A stretch of 64,000 nucleotides of DNA, from positions 52,270 through 116,269 of the forward strand of contig CAWEBX010000004.1 of assembly GCA_963807355.1 (NCBI GenBank). Reading direction: 5' to 3'. Below the pieces are notes generated by a model, which had not been told where the DNA came from, did no database searches, and saw nothing but the letters and a program-made list of their open reading frames with translations. The stretch comes from Nitrobacter sp963807355. GTDB lineage: Bacteria; Pseudomonadota; Alphaproteobacteria; Rhizobiales; Xanthobacteraceae. Each line of letters starts with the position of its first letter. Position 1 is the stretch's first letter. The position numbers were made by a program, and so were the translations under genes. This document shows positions 8,431 to 17,819 of the stretch, piece after piece.

Positions 8431-9732
8431 ATGACACCCGCCGCGCGGCTCTCCGCAGCAATCGAAGTGATTAAGGCTATCGACGATCAGCGGGTACCGG
8501 CCGCGAAGGCGCTCAAGGAGTGGGGCACCGCGCATCGCTTCGCGGGTTCCGGTGATCGTGCCGCGGTCTCCGGACTGGTCTACGACGTGTTGCGCCGTCA
8601 GGCTTCCAGCGCCTGGATCATGGATGACGACACCCCACGCGGGCGTCTGTTCGGAATGCTGAGGCTGGAGCGCGGTATGAATACCGACGCTATCGTGCCG
8701 CTGTGCGACGGCAGCCGTTTCGCGCCCGAACCGCTGACCGATAGGGAGCGGCAGGCGTTGACCTCGCGTTCGCTGCTGGACGCGCCCGCCCATGTCGCTG
8801 GCGACTATCCGGAATGGCTGGACCCTTATTTGATCGAGGCTTTCGGTGATGATCGCGCGGCGGAGACGGCCGCGATGGCGCGCCGCGCGCCGCTGGATTT
8901 GCGGGTCAACACGCTGAAAGCAAAACGCGAGAAGGTTTTGGGATCGCTGCGACATCTCGGCGTGACGGCGACGCCGTGGTCGCCGTTCGGCTTGAGAATC
9001 ATGCTGGGCGCAGATGCGCGCAATCCCGGCATTCAGGCCGAGGAAGAATTCGTCAAGGGCGCCGTCGAGGTGCAGGACGAGGGCTCACAAATCGCGGCGC
9101 TGCTGTCCGGAGCCAAGCCGGGCGAGCAGGTGATTGATCTCTGCGCCGGCGCTGGTGGCAAGACGCTGACGCTGGCCGCCATGATGCAGGGCAGGGGCCG
9201 TCTTATCGCGACCGATCGCGACAAGCGGCAGCTCGCGCCTATTCATGAGCGGCTGTCCCGCGCTGGGGTGCATAACGCCGAGATCCGGACCCCTAAAGGG
9301 GAAGCCGAACCGTTGTCAGATATCAGGGAATCGGCCGATCTGGTGCTGATCGATGCGCCCTGCACCGGGACCGGCACCTGGCGGCGCAATCCCGACGCGA
9401 AATGGCGCATGCGGCCCGGTGCGCTCGACATACGTTTGAAGGATCAGGCCGAAGTACTTGATCGGGCAGTCGCTTTTGTCAAACCGGGCGGACGTATCGC
9501 TTACGTCACTTGTTCGGTATTGCCGCGGGAAAATGGCGAGCAAATCCTTAAGTTTATCGACCGACATTCAGAATTTAGGGTGATACCGCCGTCGCAGACA
9601 GCCTCGATGTTGTGGGATAGGACAGACGATTTTCTCGCAGCGGTTTATTCGTCGGACGAGGGGCTTTTGATGACACCGCGCCGGAGCGGAACAGACGGGT
9701 TTTTCGTTTCGGTGATGCGGCGACAGGGATAG
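8431..9732 (+). CDS. RsmB/NOP-family SAM-dependent RNA methyltransferase
   Basis: 433 residues. The N-terminal region resembles the NusB-like part of RsmB. The Rossmann core shows VIDLCAGAGGKTLTLA (motif I), VLIDAPCTGTGTW with the motif IV Cys at ~311, and YVTCSVLPREN with the catalytic Cys at ~361. The two-cysteine arrangement is that of m5C RNA methyltransferases. The exact target, whether C967 of 16S rRNA or another site, is not proven here. Confidence 0.9.
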   Translation: MTPAARLSAAIEVIKAIDDQRVPAAKALKEWGTAHRFAGSGDRAAVSGLVYDVLRRQASSAWIMDDDTPRGRLFGMLRLERGMNTDAIVPLCDGSRFAPEPLTDRERQALTSRSLLDAPAHVAGDYPEWLDPYLIEAFGDDRAAETAAMARRAPLDLRVNTLKAKREKVLGSLRHLGVTATPWSPFGLRIMLGADARNPGIQAEEEFVKGAVEVQDEGSQIAALLSGAKPGEQVIDLCAGAGGKTLTLAAMMQGRGRLIATDRDKRQLAPIHERLSRAGVHNAEIRTPKGEAEPLSDIRESADLVLIDAPCTGTGTWRRNPDAKWRMRPGALDIRLKDQAEVLDRAVAFVKPGGRIAYVTCSVLPRENGEQILKFIDRHSEFRVIPPSQTASMLWDRTDDFLAAVYSSDEGLLMTPRRSGTDGFFVSVMRRQG

Positions 9733-9828
9733 GGAGCGCCCCCCTGCTCGCATGGGGAGAGGTGGAAGCGTGTGTGTTCTCGTCCTTTCCCCGTTGCGAC
9801 CCCGCAGCCGCTCGCGTATTTGCTTGCC

Positions 9829-11449
9829 ATGATAGGCAGTTCATCCGCGCTTCCGTCCGCCGAGCATTCCCCCCACGCGATCTCCGCGCACGACAAGATT
9901 CTCATCATCGATTTCGGTTCTCAGGTCACGCAACTGATCGCGCGGCGCGTGCGGGAGGAGGGCGTCTATTCTGAAATCGTACCCTTCCAGAAGGCAGAAG
10001 CAGCCTTTCTTGAGATGAAGCCGAAGGCGGTGATCCTGTCCGGTGGGCCGGCCTCAGTGCTCGACAAGGAGGCGCCTACGGCACCGATGGCGATCTTCAA
10101 GGCCGGCGTGCCCGTCCTCGGCATCTGTTATGGCGAGCAGACAATGGCCCGGCAGCTTGGCGGCACGGTCGAGGCCGGCCATCATCGCGAATTCGGCCGC
10201 GCTGTTATCGAGGTCACCGATGCCTGTGTGTTGTTCGACGGCATCTGGGAGAAGGGTGGCACACACGATGTCTGGATGAGCCATGGCGACCGGGTAACAA
10301 AGCTGCCCGAGGGTTTCCGGGCCGTGGCGAAAGCGCCGGGCTCGCCGATCGCGGTGATCGCCGACGACGCGCGCAAGTTCTACGCGATGCAGTTCCATCC
10401 CGAGGTGGTGCATACGCCCGACGGGGCAAAACTGATCCGCAATTTCGTCCGCAAGGTCGCCGGGTTGAAAGGCGACTGGACCATGCGAGCGTTCCGCGAG
10501 GAGGCGATCGAAAAGATCAGGGCGCAGGTCGGTCAGGGCCGGGTGATCTGCGGCCTGTCCGGCGGTGTCGATTCCTCTGTGGCGGCGATCCTGATCCATG
10601 AGGCGATCGGCGATCAGCTCACTTGCGTGTTCGTCGACCACGGCATGCTAAGAAAGGACGAGGGCAAGACGGTGGTGGATCTGTTCCGCCATCACTACAA
10701 CATTCCGCTGGTCCACGTTGATGCGTCGAAGAAATTCTTGGGTGAACTCGTTGGCGTTACCGACCCGGAAGCGAAGCGTAAGACCATAGGCCGTCTCTTC
10801 ATCGACGTGTTCGAGGCAGAAGCGAAAAAGATCGCAGCCTTGGGAAAAGGATCGACTGACTTCCTGGCCCAGGGCACGCTCTATCCTGATGTAATCGAAA
10901 GCGTGTCGTTCACCGGCGGCCCGTCGGTGACGATCAAGTCGCACCATAATGTCGGCGGCCTGCCTGATCGCATGAACATGAAGCTGGTCGAGCCGCTGCG
11001 CGAGTTGTTCAAGGATGAAGTGCGCGTACTGGGGCGCGAACTGGGGTTGCCGGAGATTTTCGTCGGCCGTCATCCGTTCCCGGGGCCGGGTCTCGCGATC
11101 CGTTGCCCCGGCGAGATCACCCGCGAAAAGCTCGATATCCTGCGCGAGGCCGACGCCGTCTATATCGACCAGATCCGCAAGGCCGGGCTTTATGACAAGA
11201 TTTGGCAGGCGTTCGCGGTGTTGCTGCCGGTGAAGACGGTCGGAGTGATGGGCGACGGCCGGACCTATGACTATGTCGTTGGCCTGCGCGCGTGTGACGT
11301 CGACCGACGGTATGACCGCGGACTTCTATCCATTCGACATGCAATTCCTCGCTGCGACCGCGACAAGGATCATCAATGAGGTCAAGGGCGTGAATCGCGT
11401 GGTGTATGACGTGACGTCAAAGCCGCCCGGCACAATCGAGTGGGAGTGA
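9829..11449 (+). pseudogene. guaA: GMP synthase (glutamine-hydrolysing) with a one-base frameshift near the 3' end
   Basis: Amidates XMP to GMP using glutamine and ATP. The GATase domain has GICYGEQ (Cys ~100) and MQFHPEV; the ATP pyrophosphatase domain has the P-loop CGLSGGVDSS. The frame runs clean to GRTYDYVVGLRA at ~11289, then shifts: the conserved end VTSTDGMTADFYPFDMQFL...KPPGTIEWE continues in the next frame to 11449. The total of 1621 bases equals 540 codons plus one. An extra T in GCG-T-GTG at ~11291 explains it. As read, the protein loses the C-terminal dimerisation/XMP-binding end. guaA is normally needed for growth without guanine, so a base-call error is a serious alternative. 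Met at 9829 was chosen over the longer form from 9772. Confidence 0.9.
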
Positions 11450-11528
11450 TTCACGTCTGGCAAGGATTGTCAGACCTCGTGATCCCGGTGCGTCAAGGTG
11501 AAGGATCGTGGAGCGCTGGCGACCGCAC

Positions 11529-11832
11529 TCAAGCCGGTTTACGGCCCTTTCTTCCCTGCCGATCAATCAAGACTGCCTGTTGCCATGGGCTTGGCGCTTT
11601 GTCGGTACGATGAATGCAGCCTGTCCAGCAGCAAGGCCGTTTCTTGCCCTCCAACAGTTCGTCACAGGTCCGCTCGATGCGACGCTTGCGCGTCTTTGGT
11701 TGTTTTGCATCATCCACCCAGCAGATGAACTAATTCCGACCGAGCGGCGTCAGGCTTTCCACAGCACAAAGACTTTTGGATCCGATCGCAACGCTGCTTG
11801 AAGGTCTTCACGTGCTTCGTGGACAGTGCCAT
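11529..11832 (-). pseudogene. YdeI/OmpD-associated family protein, decayed
   Basis: Reading the minus strand from Met 11832 gives MALSTKHVKTFK, then a shift to AALRSDPKVFVLWKA, another shift to LTPLGRN, a TAG stop, and FICWVDDAKQPKTRKRRIER...ELLEGKKRPCCW. Joined, these match the YdeI/OmpD-associated family including its RxRRIExxxxxLxxGKxRPCC tail. At least two indels and one nonsense change separate the parts, so the gene is dead. Confidence 0.75.
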
Positions 11833-11851
11833 GTGGGAAAGCGTTCGCCAT

Positions 11852-12178
11852 GCAACCTCCAACGATGCGGCCGGCCGCCTAGTTCACCCGCTCCAATAGA
11901 ATGGCAGCTTCCGAGCGTGGGTGCTGGACGATAGAATGTCCACGGTAAAGTCTTCTCCCCGACGCCGGTCGATCCGCAGCATGTGGCGGGGTGCCTGTTC
12001 CCTGTTTTTGCGTCTGCCCGGCTCCGGTTTTCTGCCGGGACATCGCCGGCTTGGTCAGGAAGGCTGACCGGTCATGGAAAAATCGCAACCTGATATTGAG
12101 GCGGCGCGGGCAGTAATGGCCGGGCGACGAAGGTATCTATGCTACAAGGTGCGGTTATTTGTCGTACTTGATATTTCA
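11852..12178. other. Intergenic region without a convincing gene
   Basis: Short frames here show no family features. The only structure seen is at its right edge, where the AATGTA/TACATT operators begin. Confidence 0.5.
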
Positions 12179-12221
12179 AATGTAAAGTAAGATACATTAC
12201 GAATGTAAAATAGGGTACATT
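12179..12221. promoter_or_regulatory. Two tandem dyad operators AATGTA-N8-TACATT upstream of XRE-sulP
   Basis: Site 1 has AATGTA at 12179-12184 and TACATT at 12193-12198. Site 2 has AATGTA at 12202-12207 and TACATT at 12216-12221. Both dyads are perfect with an 8-bp spacer and lie 23 bp apart, about two helical turns, so dimers would bind on the same face. They sit just before the XRE gene, which suggests autoregulation. The binding protein is inferred. Confidence 0.6.
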
Positions 12222-12256
12222 AAGCTGGGAGAGCGAGCCTGATCACCTCCACGCAA

Positions 12257-12544
12257 ATGCGTGCTGCCCGCGCCTTGCTCGGCACCGACCAGAAGCAACT
12301 GGTCGAGATGACCGCGGTGTCGCAGCCGACGATCGAGCGGATGGAGGCCAGCGAGGGGACCGTGCACTGGGTCGTCCACACGCTCACCAAAATCGTCGAG
12401 AACGCGAGAAGCGAGGGGACGGACGCAGAGCCCGCTTCACGCACCCAGACCCACCACCAGGCGATAACACATTCTAACCAAAAGCAAAAATTACCGGACG
12501 GCGGCTGCCTGCCCCCGGATGATCCCTCCATTCAAGCGGCATAA
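12257..12544 (+). CDS. XRE-family helix-turn-helix regulator upstream of SulP
   Basis: 95 residues. The N-terminal part is a compact HTH: AARALLGTDQKQLVEMTAVSQPTIERMEASEG. The tail is polar and probably disordered (THHQAITHSNQKQKLPDGG). It ends 8 bp before the SulP gene, so the two are likely one operon. The start is uncertain; in-frame codons upstream of 12257 (LITSTQ) could extend it by six residues from a non-ATG start. It probably controls its own operon through the paired dyads just upstream. Confidence 0.75.
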   Translation: MRAARALLGTDQKQLVEMTAVSQPTIERMEASEGTVHWVVHTLTKIVENARSEGTDAEPASRTQTHHQAITHSNQKQKLPDGGCLPPDDPSIQAA

Positions 12545-12552
12545 AATAAGGG

Positions 12553-14349
12553 ATGGCTATGACTGCGCGATCGGTTGAACCGACCTTTGTTGAAGCATTC
12601 ACACCCAAGCTCGTCACGGTCCTCCGGGAAGGCTACCACTTTAGGGATTTCCGCGCAGACGTTCTCGCCGGGCTGACCGTCGCCATCGTGGCGGTGCCGC
12701 TCTCCATGGCGATCGCCATCGCCTCCGGCGTGACTCCGGACCGTGGCTTGTACACTGCGATCATCGGCGGGTTCATCGTCTCGCTTCTTGGCGGCAGCCG
12801 ATTTCAGATCGGCGGCCCTGCGGGCGCGTTCATCGTCCTTGTCGCCACGACCGTCGCGCTTCACGGCGTGGAAGGACTGCTCCTTGCCACCCTGATTGCG
12901 GGCATCGTCCAGCTCGTGGTGGGACTGCTGAGGCTCGGGACCTTCATCAAATATATTCCGTTCCCGGTGACGATCGGGTTCACGGCGGGCATCTCCGTGA
13001 TCATCTTCGCCAGCCAACTCAGCGAATTACTGGGCCTCACTCTTGCGGGCAAAGAGCCAGGGGAGCTGATTCCCAAGCTGACGGCCATTAGCGCGGCATT
13101 GCCCACCATAAACGCGGCGGCGGTGGCCGTCTCCGTACCGACGATCGCGTTGATCGTCGCGATACGCTACTTCCGTCCCTACTGGCCTGCGATGCTGATG
13201 TCGGTCGGTGTTGCCTCGGTTGCGGTCTGGTTGCTCGGTCTGCCGGTAGAGACTATCGGCACCCGATTCGGTGGTATTCCCCAAACGCTGCCAGCACCCA
13301 TGCTCCCCGTGATCTCGTTGGAGAAGATCACTGAGGTGCTGCCCGCTGCCCTGTCATTCGCGCTGCTGGGGTCTATCGAGAGCCTGCTATCGGCGGTGGT
13401 TGCCGACTCCATGAGCGGACAGCGACACCGTTCCAACTGCGAGCTCGTGGCGCAAGGTATTGCCAACATCGTTTCCCCGTTTTTTGGCGGCTTCTGTGTA
13501 ACCGGCACGATCGCCCGCACAGCGACGAATGTGCGCTCCGGTGCGCACGGCCCGGTCGCGGGCATGCTGCATGCGGTGTTTTTGTTACTGTTCATGCTCG
13601 TCGCCGCACCACTCGCTTCGTACATCCCGCTGGCCGCGCTCGGCGCCGTGCTGGCCGTGGTCGCGTGGAACATGGCCGAAAGGCACGCATTCGCAATGCT
13701 TCTGCGTGCCTCGCGCAGCGACGCGGTGGTATTGGTGGTTACGTTCTTGCTGGTGATCTTCAGCGGCCTCATCGAAGGCATTCTTGTCGGCTTCGGTATC
13801 GCGGCGCTTCTGTTCCTGCATCGCATGGCGAAGATGGTGGAAGTCGAGAACGCGCGTCCGCTGATCGACGAGGACGAGTCGGACAGGGTCAATGGCAATG
13901 GCCGGAAAGCGTATAATGTCGCCCTCGCCACTGATCCCGATGTGGCCGTTCACCGGATTTCCGGGGCGTTCTTTTTCGGGGCGGCGGCGAATGTCGGCGC
14001 GGCGCTCGACAGTATTGGCGACCATCCGAAAGCCTACGTCATCGATTTCTCGACCGTGCCGGTAATCGATTCCTCCGGCGCTGCAGCGATTGAGGGCTTT
14101 GTGCACAAGACGCATCGCCGGCGGGTGCCCGTCTATATTACCGGAGCGACTCCCGCGATCCGGCGCACGCTTCTGATCCATGGCGTGAAGCCGCCTTACG
14201 TGCGATTTCGCAGCGATCTGGCTGAGGGCGTCAAGGCCGCGCATAGCAGGCTCGCGCACAGCAGGGTCGCGCATAATAAGCTCGCGCAGAGCGGGATAGT
14301 GCGGCGCGACGCGGCGGCGGAAGAGGAAGAGGAGGAGGCGCTGACGTGA
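12553..14349 (+). CDS. SulP-family anion transporter with STAS domain
   Basis: 598 residues. The SulP signature lies near the N-terminus (DRGLYTAIIGGFIVSLLGGS, FQIGGPAGAFIV), followed by about 10-12 membrane helices and a cytoplasmic STAS domain from ~residue 450 (VHRISGAFFFGAAANV, VIDFSTVPVIDSSGAAAIE). The extreme C-terminus holds an imperfect heptad-like repeat (AHSRLAHSRVAHNKLAQSG) and a run of glutamates. Members carry sulfate, bicarbonate or other anions. Bicarbonate would suit a CO2-fixing host, but the substrate is not shown here. Confidence 0.9.
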   Translation: MAMTARSVEPTFVEAFTPKLVTVLREGYHFRDFRADVLAGLTVAIVAVPLSMAIAIASGVTPDRGLYTAIIGGFIVSLLGGSRFQIGGPAGAFIVLVATTVALHGVEGLLLATLIAGIVQLVVGLLRLGTFIKYIPFPVTIGFTAGISVIIFASQLSELLGLTLAGKEPGELIPKLTAISAALPTINAAAVAVSVPTIALIVAIRYFRPYWPAMLMSVGVASVAVWLLGLPVETIGTRFGGIPQTLPAPMLPVISLEKITEVLPAALSFALLGSIESLLSAVVADSMSGQRHRSNCELVAQGIANIVSPFFGGFCVTGTIARTATNVRSGAHGPVAGMLHAVFLLLFMLVAAPLASYIPLAALGAVLAVVAWNMAERHAFAMLLRASRSDAVVLVVTFLLVIFSGLIEGILVGFGIAALLFLHRMAKMVEVENARPLIDEDESDRVNGNGRKAYNVALATDPDVAVHRISGAFFFGAAANVGAALDSIGDHPKAYVIDFSTVPVIDSSGAAAIEGFVHKTHRRRVPVYITGATPAIRRTLLIHGVKPPYVRFRSDLAEGVKAAHSRLAHSRVAHNKLAQSGIVRRDAAAEEEEEEALT

Positions 14350-14677
14350 GCAGCCTCCGGTGACAGGGACGGCATGTCCGCGCAGGTGATAAAAGGACAG
14401 GACGCGGCTAGGCTGCCCTAACTGCGGACTGGCAGGACGTTTTCGATCCTAACGCAAGATGCATCATTGTCGTCCTACGGATCATTGTCGTCCTACCGGG
14501 AGGCGCTGCATCCATCACCCCACCGACGACATTCCGCCGATGTGTCTATAGTACGCAAAACACTCAGCATGGCGGATGAGGCTCCTTGCAGGGGCACGCG
14601 TCCGCACACCCGGCCCATGCTTTATCGACCAGCAGGTTCCGCACGCGCGACGATCTAGTGCTCTGGCATCTCTGAGA
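14350..14677. other. Intergenic region, nothing recognised
   Basis: No gene-like reading frame. A short tandem duplication occurs at about 14467-14495 (ATTGTCGTCCTAC twice). Confidence 0.5.
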
Positions 14678-14753
14678 TGGTGCCCGCTGCCGGACTCGAA
14701 CCAGCGACCTGAGGTTTACAAAACCACTGCTCTACCAACTGAGCTAAGCGGGC
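14678..14753 (-). tRNA. tRNA-Thr (UGU), CCA encoded
   Basis: The minus strand folds as a cloverleaf: acceptor GCCCGCT/AGCGGGC, D-arm GCTC/GAGC, anticodon loop TTTGTAA with anticodon TGT, T-arm CTGG-TTCGAGT-CCGG, and discriminator A followed by encoded CCA. The anticodon stem has one T:T mismatch at its second pair. Confidence 0.92.
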
Positions 14754-14993
14754 GAAGAGGCGCTATTTAACGCAGTCTTCCGCTGACGGCTATGGGTTCT
14801 TATCCGATGGCAGTTGGAACATAGCTGTTGCGAGGTCTGCTGTGGCGGGCGTGACAGCGCCAAGTGATCTTCTACCCTGTCGGGTGAATACGCTCATCGC
14901 TGTTCGTGGCGGGGGATTCGTGTGTCCTACGGCTATCGCGATGAACAATCAGCCTAGGGAAATCGACTGTTTTCGTCGGTATGTAAAGCGTAC

Positions 14994-15037
14994 TTGACAC
15001 GTTGAGTGACTTGCGTGAGTGTAAAGCTAGCTTTACA
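14994..15037 (+). promoter_or_regulatory. Perfect 18-bp palindrome and promoter-like box upstream of the membrane protein/XRE pair
   Basis: TGTAAAGCTAGCTTTACA at 15020-15037 is a perfect palindrome. A TTGACA box lies at 14994-14999 and a half-site-like ATGTAAAGCGTACTT just upstream of it at about 14981. The palindrome ends 9 bp before the Met at 15046. Bound repressor would block the promoter; the small XRE protein two genes down is the obvious candidate. Confidence 0.6.
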
Positions 15038-15045
15038 TGCGGACA

Positions 15046-15447
15046 ATGGACCGGAACACATACACCAAGCTAGCGCGGAATATGATTCCCGCCGCGTTGA
15101 GCATGGCGACCTACGCAATCACCCTGATTATTTCGCTGCGCCTGCTTGCGCGGGGCATCGATGATAGAGCGGCGAGTATCGCAATCAGCCTCGGCTCGAT
15201 GATTCCGGCGCTTCTGCTATGCATGCCCATCGTCGGAATCACACGCAGATCGGATGAGATGCAACGCAGGCTGCAACTGGAAGCTTTTGCTTTTGCTTTT
15301 GGTTTTGCAGGTACAGCCCTCGCCACGTTCAGCTTCGGCTTTCTGGAAAATGCCGGCTTCCCGCGGTTGTCGGCCTTCACTGTTTGGCCGGTGATGTGCG
15401 GCCTGTGGCTCACGGGCGTTCTTCTGGGCCACCTGAGCTACAGATGA
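15046..15447 (+). CDS. Integral membrane protein paired with an XRE regulator
   Basis: 133 residues with about four membrane helices (ALSMATYAITLIISLRLL, IAISLGSMIPALLLCMPIVG, FAFAFGFAGTALATFSFGF, FTVWPVMCGLWLTGVLLG). Function not recognised. Met 15046 is preferred over 15037, which lies inside the palindrome. Its stop overlaps the start of the XRE gene (ATGA), so the two are translationally coupled. Confidence 0.75.
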   Translation: MDRNTYTKLARNMIPAALSMATYAITLIISLRLLARGIDDRAASIAISLGSMIPALLLCMPIVGITRRSDEMQRRLQLEAFAFAFGFAGTALATFSFGFLENAGFPRLSAFTVWPVMCGLWLTGVLLGHLSYR

Positions 15448-15638
15448 ACAACTGCATTCAGGAGCTTCGTACACAACGCAATTGGTCGCAGGCTGATTTG
15501 GCTGCTCGACTGGACGTTTCGCGTCAGACGATCAATGCACTCGAACGTGGACGATATGATCCAAGCCTGCCGCTGGCATTCAAAATCGCCCGCCTATTCA
15601 ACCTGACCATCGAAGAGATATTTAGCGTGAGCGACTAA
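15444..15638 (+). CDS. Small XRE-family regulator
   Basis: 64 residues, almost entirely an HTH: IQELRTQRNWSQADLAARLDVSRQTINALERGRYDPSLPL, then an end LTIEEIFSVSD, typical of small Cro/C1-like regulators that control a linked membrane protein. It overlaps the previous gene by four bases and probably represses the pair at the TGTAAAG palindrome. Confidence 0.88.
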   Translation: MNNCIQELRTQRNWSQADLAARLDVSRQTINALERGRYDPSLPLAFKIARLFNLTIEEIFSVSD

Positions 15639-15808
15639 CTCGTACGATGGGAGCAGGCACGACCCGCGTTAACAATTCGATGGCGGGATTGTTCGCATTT
15701 GAACCTCGGCGCATCCCGAGACGTTAGGCTTACCGGAAGTTTCGGTGGCGGCCTTAACCCTTGCCGGCATTGATTCGATTAGGGTTTGCCATAACCCGGA
15801 GTCCAGTA

Positions 15809-16253
15809 ATGCGTATCGGACTTGCGCTGGCCTTTTTGATCGGGACCTCGTTGACGGCTCTGGCCGACAGCGGCCCGGTGTTTGTGATTCCCGGACGTCC
15901 CGGCGTTCCCATCATCATCAACGGTGTCGATGCGTCCTATGCCGTCGTCGAGGGCGATTGGGGACTTTCTCGGAGGATACAGCCGCAGCCCACGGTGTAC
16001 GGCGGACGCTACGTCTATGAACCGCATGTCGGTCATTATTATCCGAAGTCTTGGCCGCGCGCCCGGTTACGGCCGCCTCGAAATCGAGCCGCCGCCTAAT
16101 CGCAAGCCACCGCGGCGAGCCGAAAGCTTTCATCAGTCGTGGTCGGCCCGTTCAAACCCGACGCCCGCGCAATCCGACATCCCGCAGATGCCGCCTCCGG
16201 TGATCCTCGCGCCCAAGATCGGACCCTCGGGTTTGCCTCCAAACTTTCGTTGA
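15809..16253 (+). pseudogene. Secreted hypothetical protein with a one-base frameshift
   Basis: Signal peptide MRIGLALAFLIGTSLTALA, then DSGPVFVIPGRPGVPIIING and GGRYVYEPHVGHYYPK. At ~16040 the frame changes; the next frame carries SLGRAPGYGRLEIEPPPN...PQMPPPVILAPKIG to 16253. Joined, the product has the Gly/Pro/Tyr composition of a common Bradyrhizobiaceae envelope protein. The length of 445 bases equals 148 codons plus one, so one inserted base accounts for the break. Confidence 0.7.
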
Positions 16254-16300
16254 GATCAACACGACCCAAATCGAACAAAGAAAACAGCGGGAGAAAGTAG

Positions 16301-16831
16301 ATGCGTCAAATGATTTCCGGGATGGTCGCGGCTGCGGCCATCGTGGCCGCAAGTGTTGCGCCCGCAATGGCATGTGGAGGGTTGTTCACGAGTGGATGCT
16401 CTCCATGCCTGTCGTACAGCCCCTGCGTATCGGGTTATTATCCAGGCTATTACGGTGGTTACGGCTTCGCTGGCTATGAGAGCCTGCCGTCTCCGACGCA
16501 GTATTATTATGTCAATCAGGGGCCGGTGTTCAGCGGTCCCGGCAACTTCGCACCGGTGCCGACCTATCAGGAAAGTGCCGTTGCCGGATGGAATGCCTAC
16601 AGTCGTCCTTATTTCTATCCTTACGACGGCGGTCGTTATGCCCACGCCATGCATCACTACTATGATGGCGCGCCCGTGACCGGCCCGGTCGTGTACAGCT
16701 ATCGCTGGAATCGTACCCGGCATCACGGCCATGTTTCGCGCTATGGCGATCGCGCCGCTCTTCCGCGCGTGATTTACGGATCGGGACATCATCATGACTA
16801 CCGTCATTCAGCGCGGTATCATGAGAACTGA
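16301..16831 (+). CDS. Secreted Tyr/Gly/His-rich protein
   Basis: 176 residues with a signal peptide (MISGMVAAAAIVAASVAPAMA) and a Cys cluster (CGGLFTSGCSPCLSYSPC), then tyrosine/glycine-rich stretches (GYYPGYYGGYGFAGYES) and a His-rich tail (RHHGHVSRYGD, SGHHHDYRH). A ribosome site (GGGAGAAAG) precedes the Met. No domain recognised; composition suggests an exported, perhaps metal-contacting, envelope protein. Confidence 0.75.
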   Translation: MRQMISGMVAAAAIVAASVAPAMACGGLFTSGCSPCLSYSPCVSGYYPGYYGGYGFAGYESLPSPTQYYYVNQGPVFSGPGNFAPVPTYQESAVAGWNAYSRPYFYPYDGGRYAHAMHHYYDGAPVTGPVVYSYRWNRTRHHGHVSRYGDRAALPRVIYGSGHHHDYRHSARYHEN

Positions 16832-16895
16832 TCGGCGCGCCTGAAAAACAAACGCGTTCCCGCAATGCCCGGTGCGAGCGGGCGTCTTCGTGCCG

Positions 16896-17741
16896 TCAGT
16901 GCATGAGGCCGAGACGGCTGGCGCCGATATAAAGCGCCAGCACCGCGGCATTCGAGACGTTAAGGCTCTTGATGTGGCCAGGCATGTCGAGGCGCGCGAC
17001 CGCGCTGCATGTATCCCGCGTGAGCTGCCGCAGACCTTTGCCTTCGGCACCGAGTACCAGAGCCAATGGTTGCCGCAACTGGATGGCGGCGAGATTTTCG
17101 CCACCGTCGCTGTCGAGGCCGACGGTCATGAAGCCGCGGTTGTTCAGTCCAATCAGCGCCCGCGCCAGATTCTGCACCAGCATCAGCGGTACAACCTCCA
17201 GCGCGCCAGAGGCTGATTTTGCCAGCACGCCGGTGGCCTCGGGACTGTGGCGCGCCGTGGTGACGATCGCCTTCACCGCAAAAGCCGCAGCCGATCGCAT
17301 GATCGCGCCGACATTGTGCGGGTCTGTGATCTGGTCAAGCACCAGCACGATGCCTTCCTGCGTCAGCGTCTCGATATCAGGCGAGGGTAGGGGATCGGCT
17401 TCGGCAAGCAGTCCCTGATGCACCGCGTCGGGGCCGAGGCGCTGATCGATCGCACTCGGACGCACGATTTCAGGCGTGATCCGGGTATTGATGTTTTCAT
17501 GCGTGAGCCGCAGCGCAGCGTTTTCCGTAAGCAGCAATTTTCGGATACGGCGGCGGGGATTCGCCAGCGCGGCTGTCACCGTATGCCAGCCGTAAAGCAC
17601 CGCTGGGCCATCGGGGCCGGTCTCGCGAGCCCTCCGCACCGAACCATGCCTTGGTGGGCCCTTTCGGTGGGAATCCTTGACGTGGCCACTCCCCGGCCGT
17701 GACCCCCTCCGGAATCGCGGTTCTCGATCGCGATCGCTCAT
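16896..17741 (-). CDS. rlmB: 23S rRNA (guanosine-2'-O)-methyltransferase RlmB (TrmH/SpoU family)
   Basis: 281 residues: a basic N-terminal tail, substrate-binding segment (LYGWHTVTAALANPRRRI), then the knotted SPOUT domain with motif 1 LDQITDPHNVGAIMRSA, motif 2 LALVLGAEGKGLRQL and motif 3 MPGHIKSLNVSNAAVLALY. Methylates G2251 of 23S rRNA. It lies next to the tRNA-Tyr fragment; rlmB followed by tRNA-Tyr is usual in this family, so this marks the undisturbed left flank of the island. Confidence 0.92.
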   Translation of the reverse strand: MSDRDREPRFRRGSRPGSGHVKDSHRKGPPRHGSVRRARETGPDGPAVLYGWHTVTAALANPRRRIRKLLLTENAALRLTHENINTRITPEIVRPSAIDQRLGPDAVHQGLLAEADPLPSPDIETLTQEGIVLVLDQITDPHNVGAIMRSAAAFAVKAIVTTARHSPEATGVLAKSASGALEVVPLMLVQNLARALIGLNNRGFMTVGLDSDGGENLAAIQLRQPLALVLGAEGKGLRQLTRDTCSAVARLDMPGHIKSLNVSNAAVLALYIGASRLGLMH

Positions 17742-17819
17742 GCGTGTTTGTCTCGGGGGGTGCGGGATCTATCGAGAAAATCGTAGCAATCGGAGACTTG
17801 AGAATGGTGAACTTGCGAA

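Noticed and set aside
14576..14770. Open frame across tRNA-Thr
   Set aside because: It overlaps the tRNA on the opposite strand and has no ribosome site or family match.
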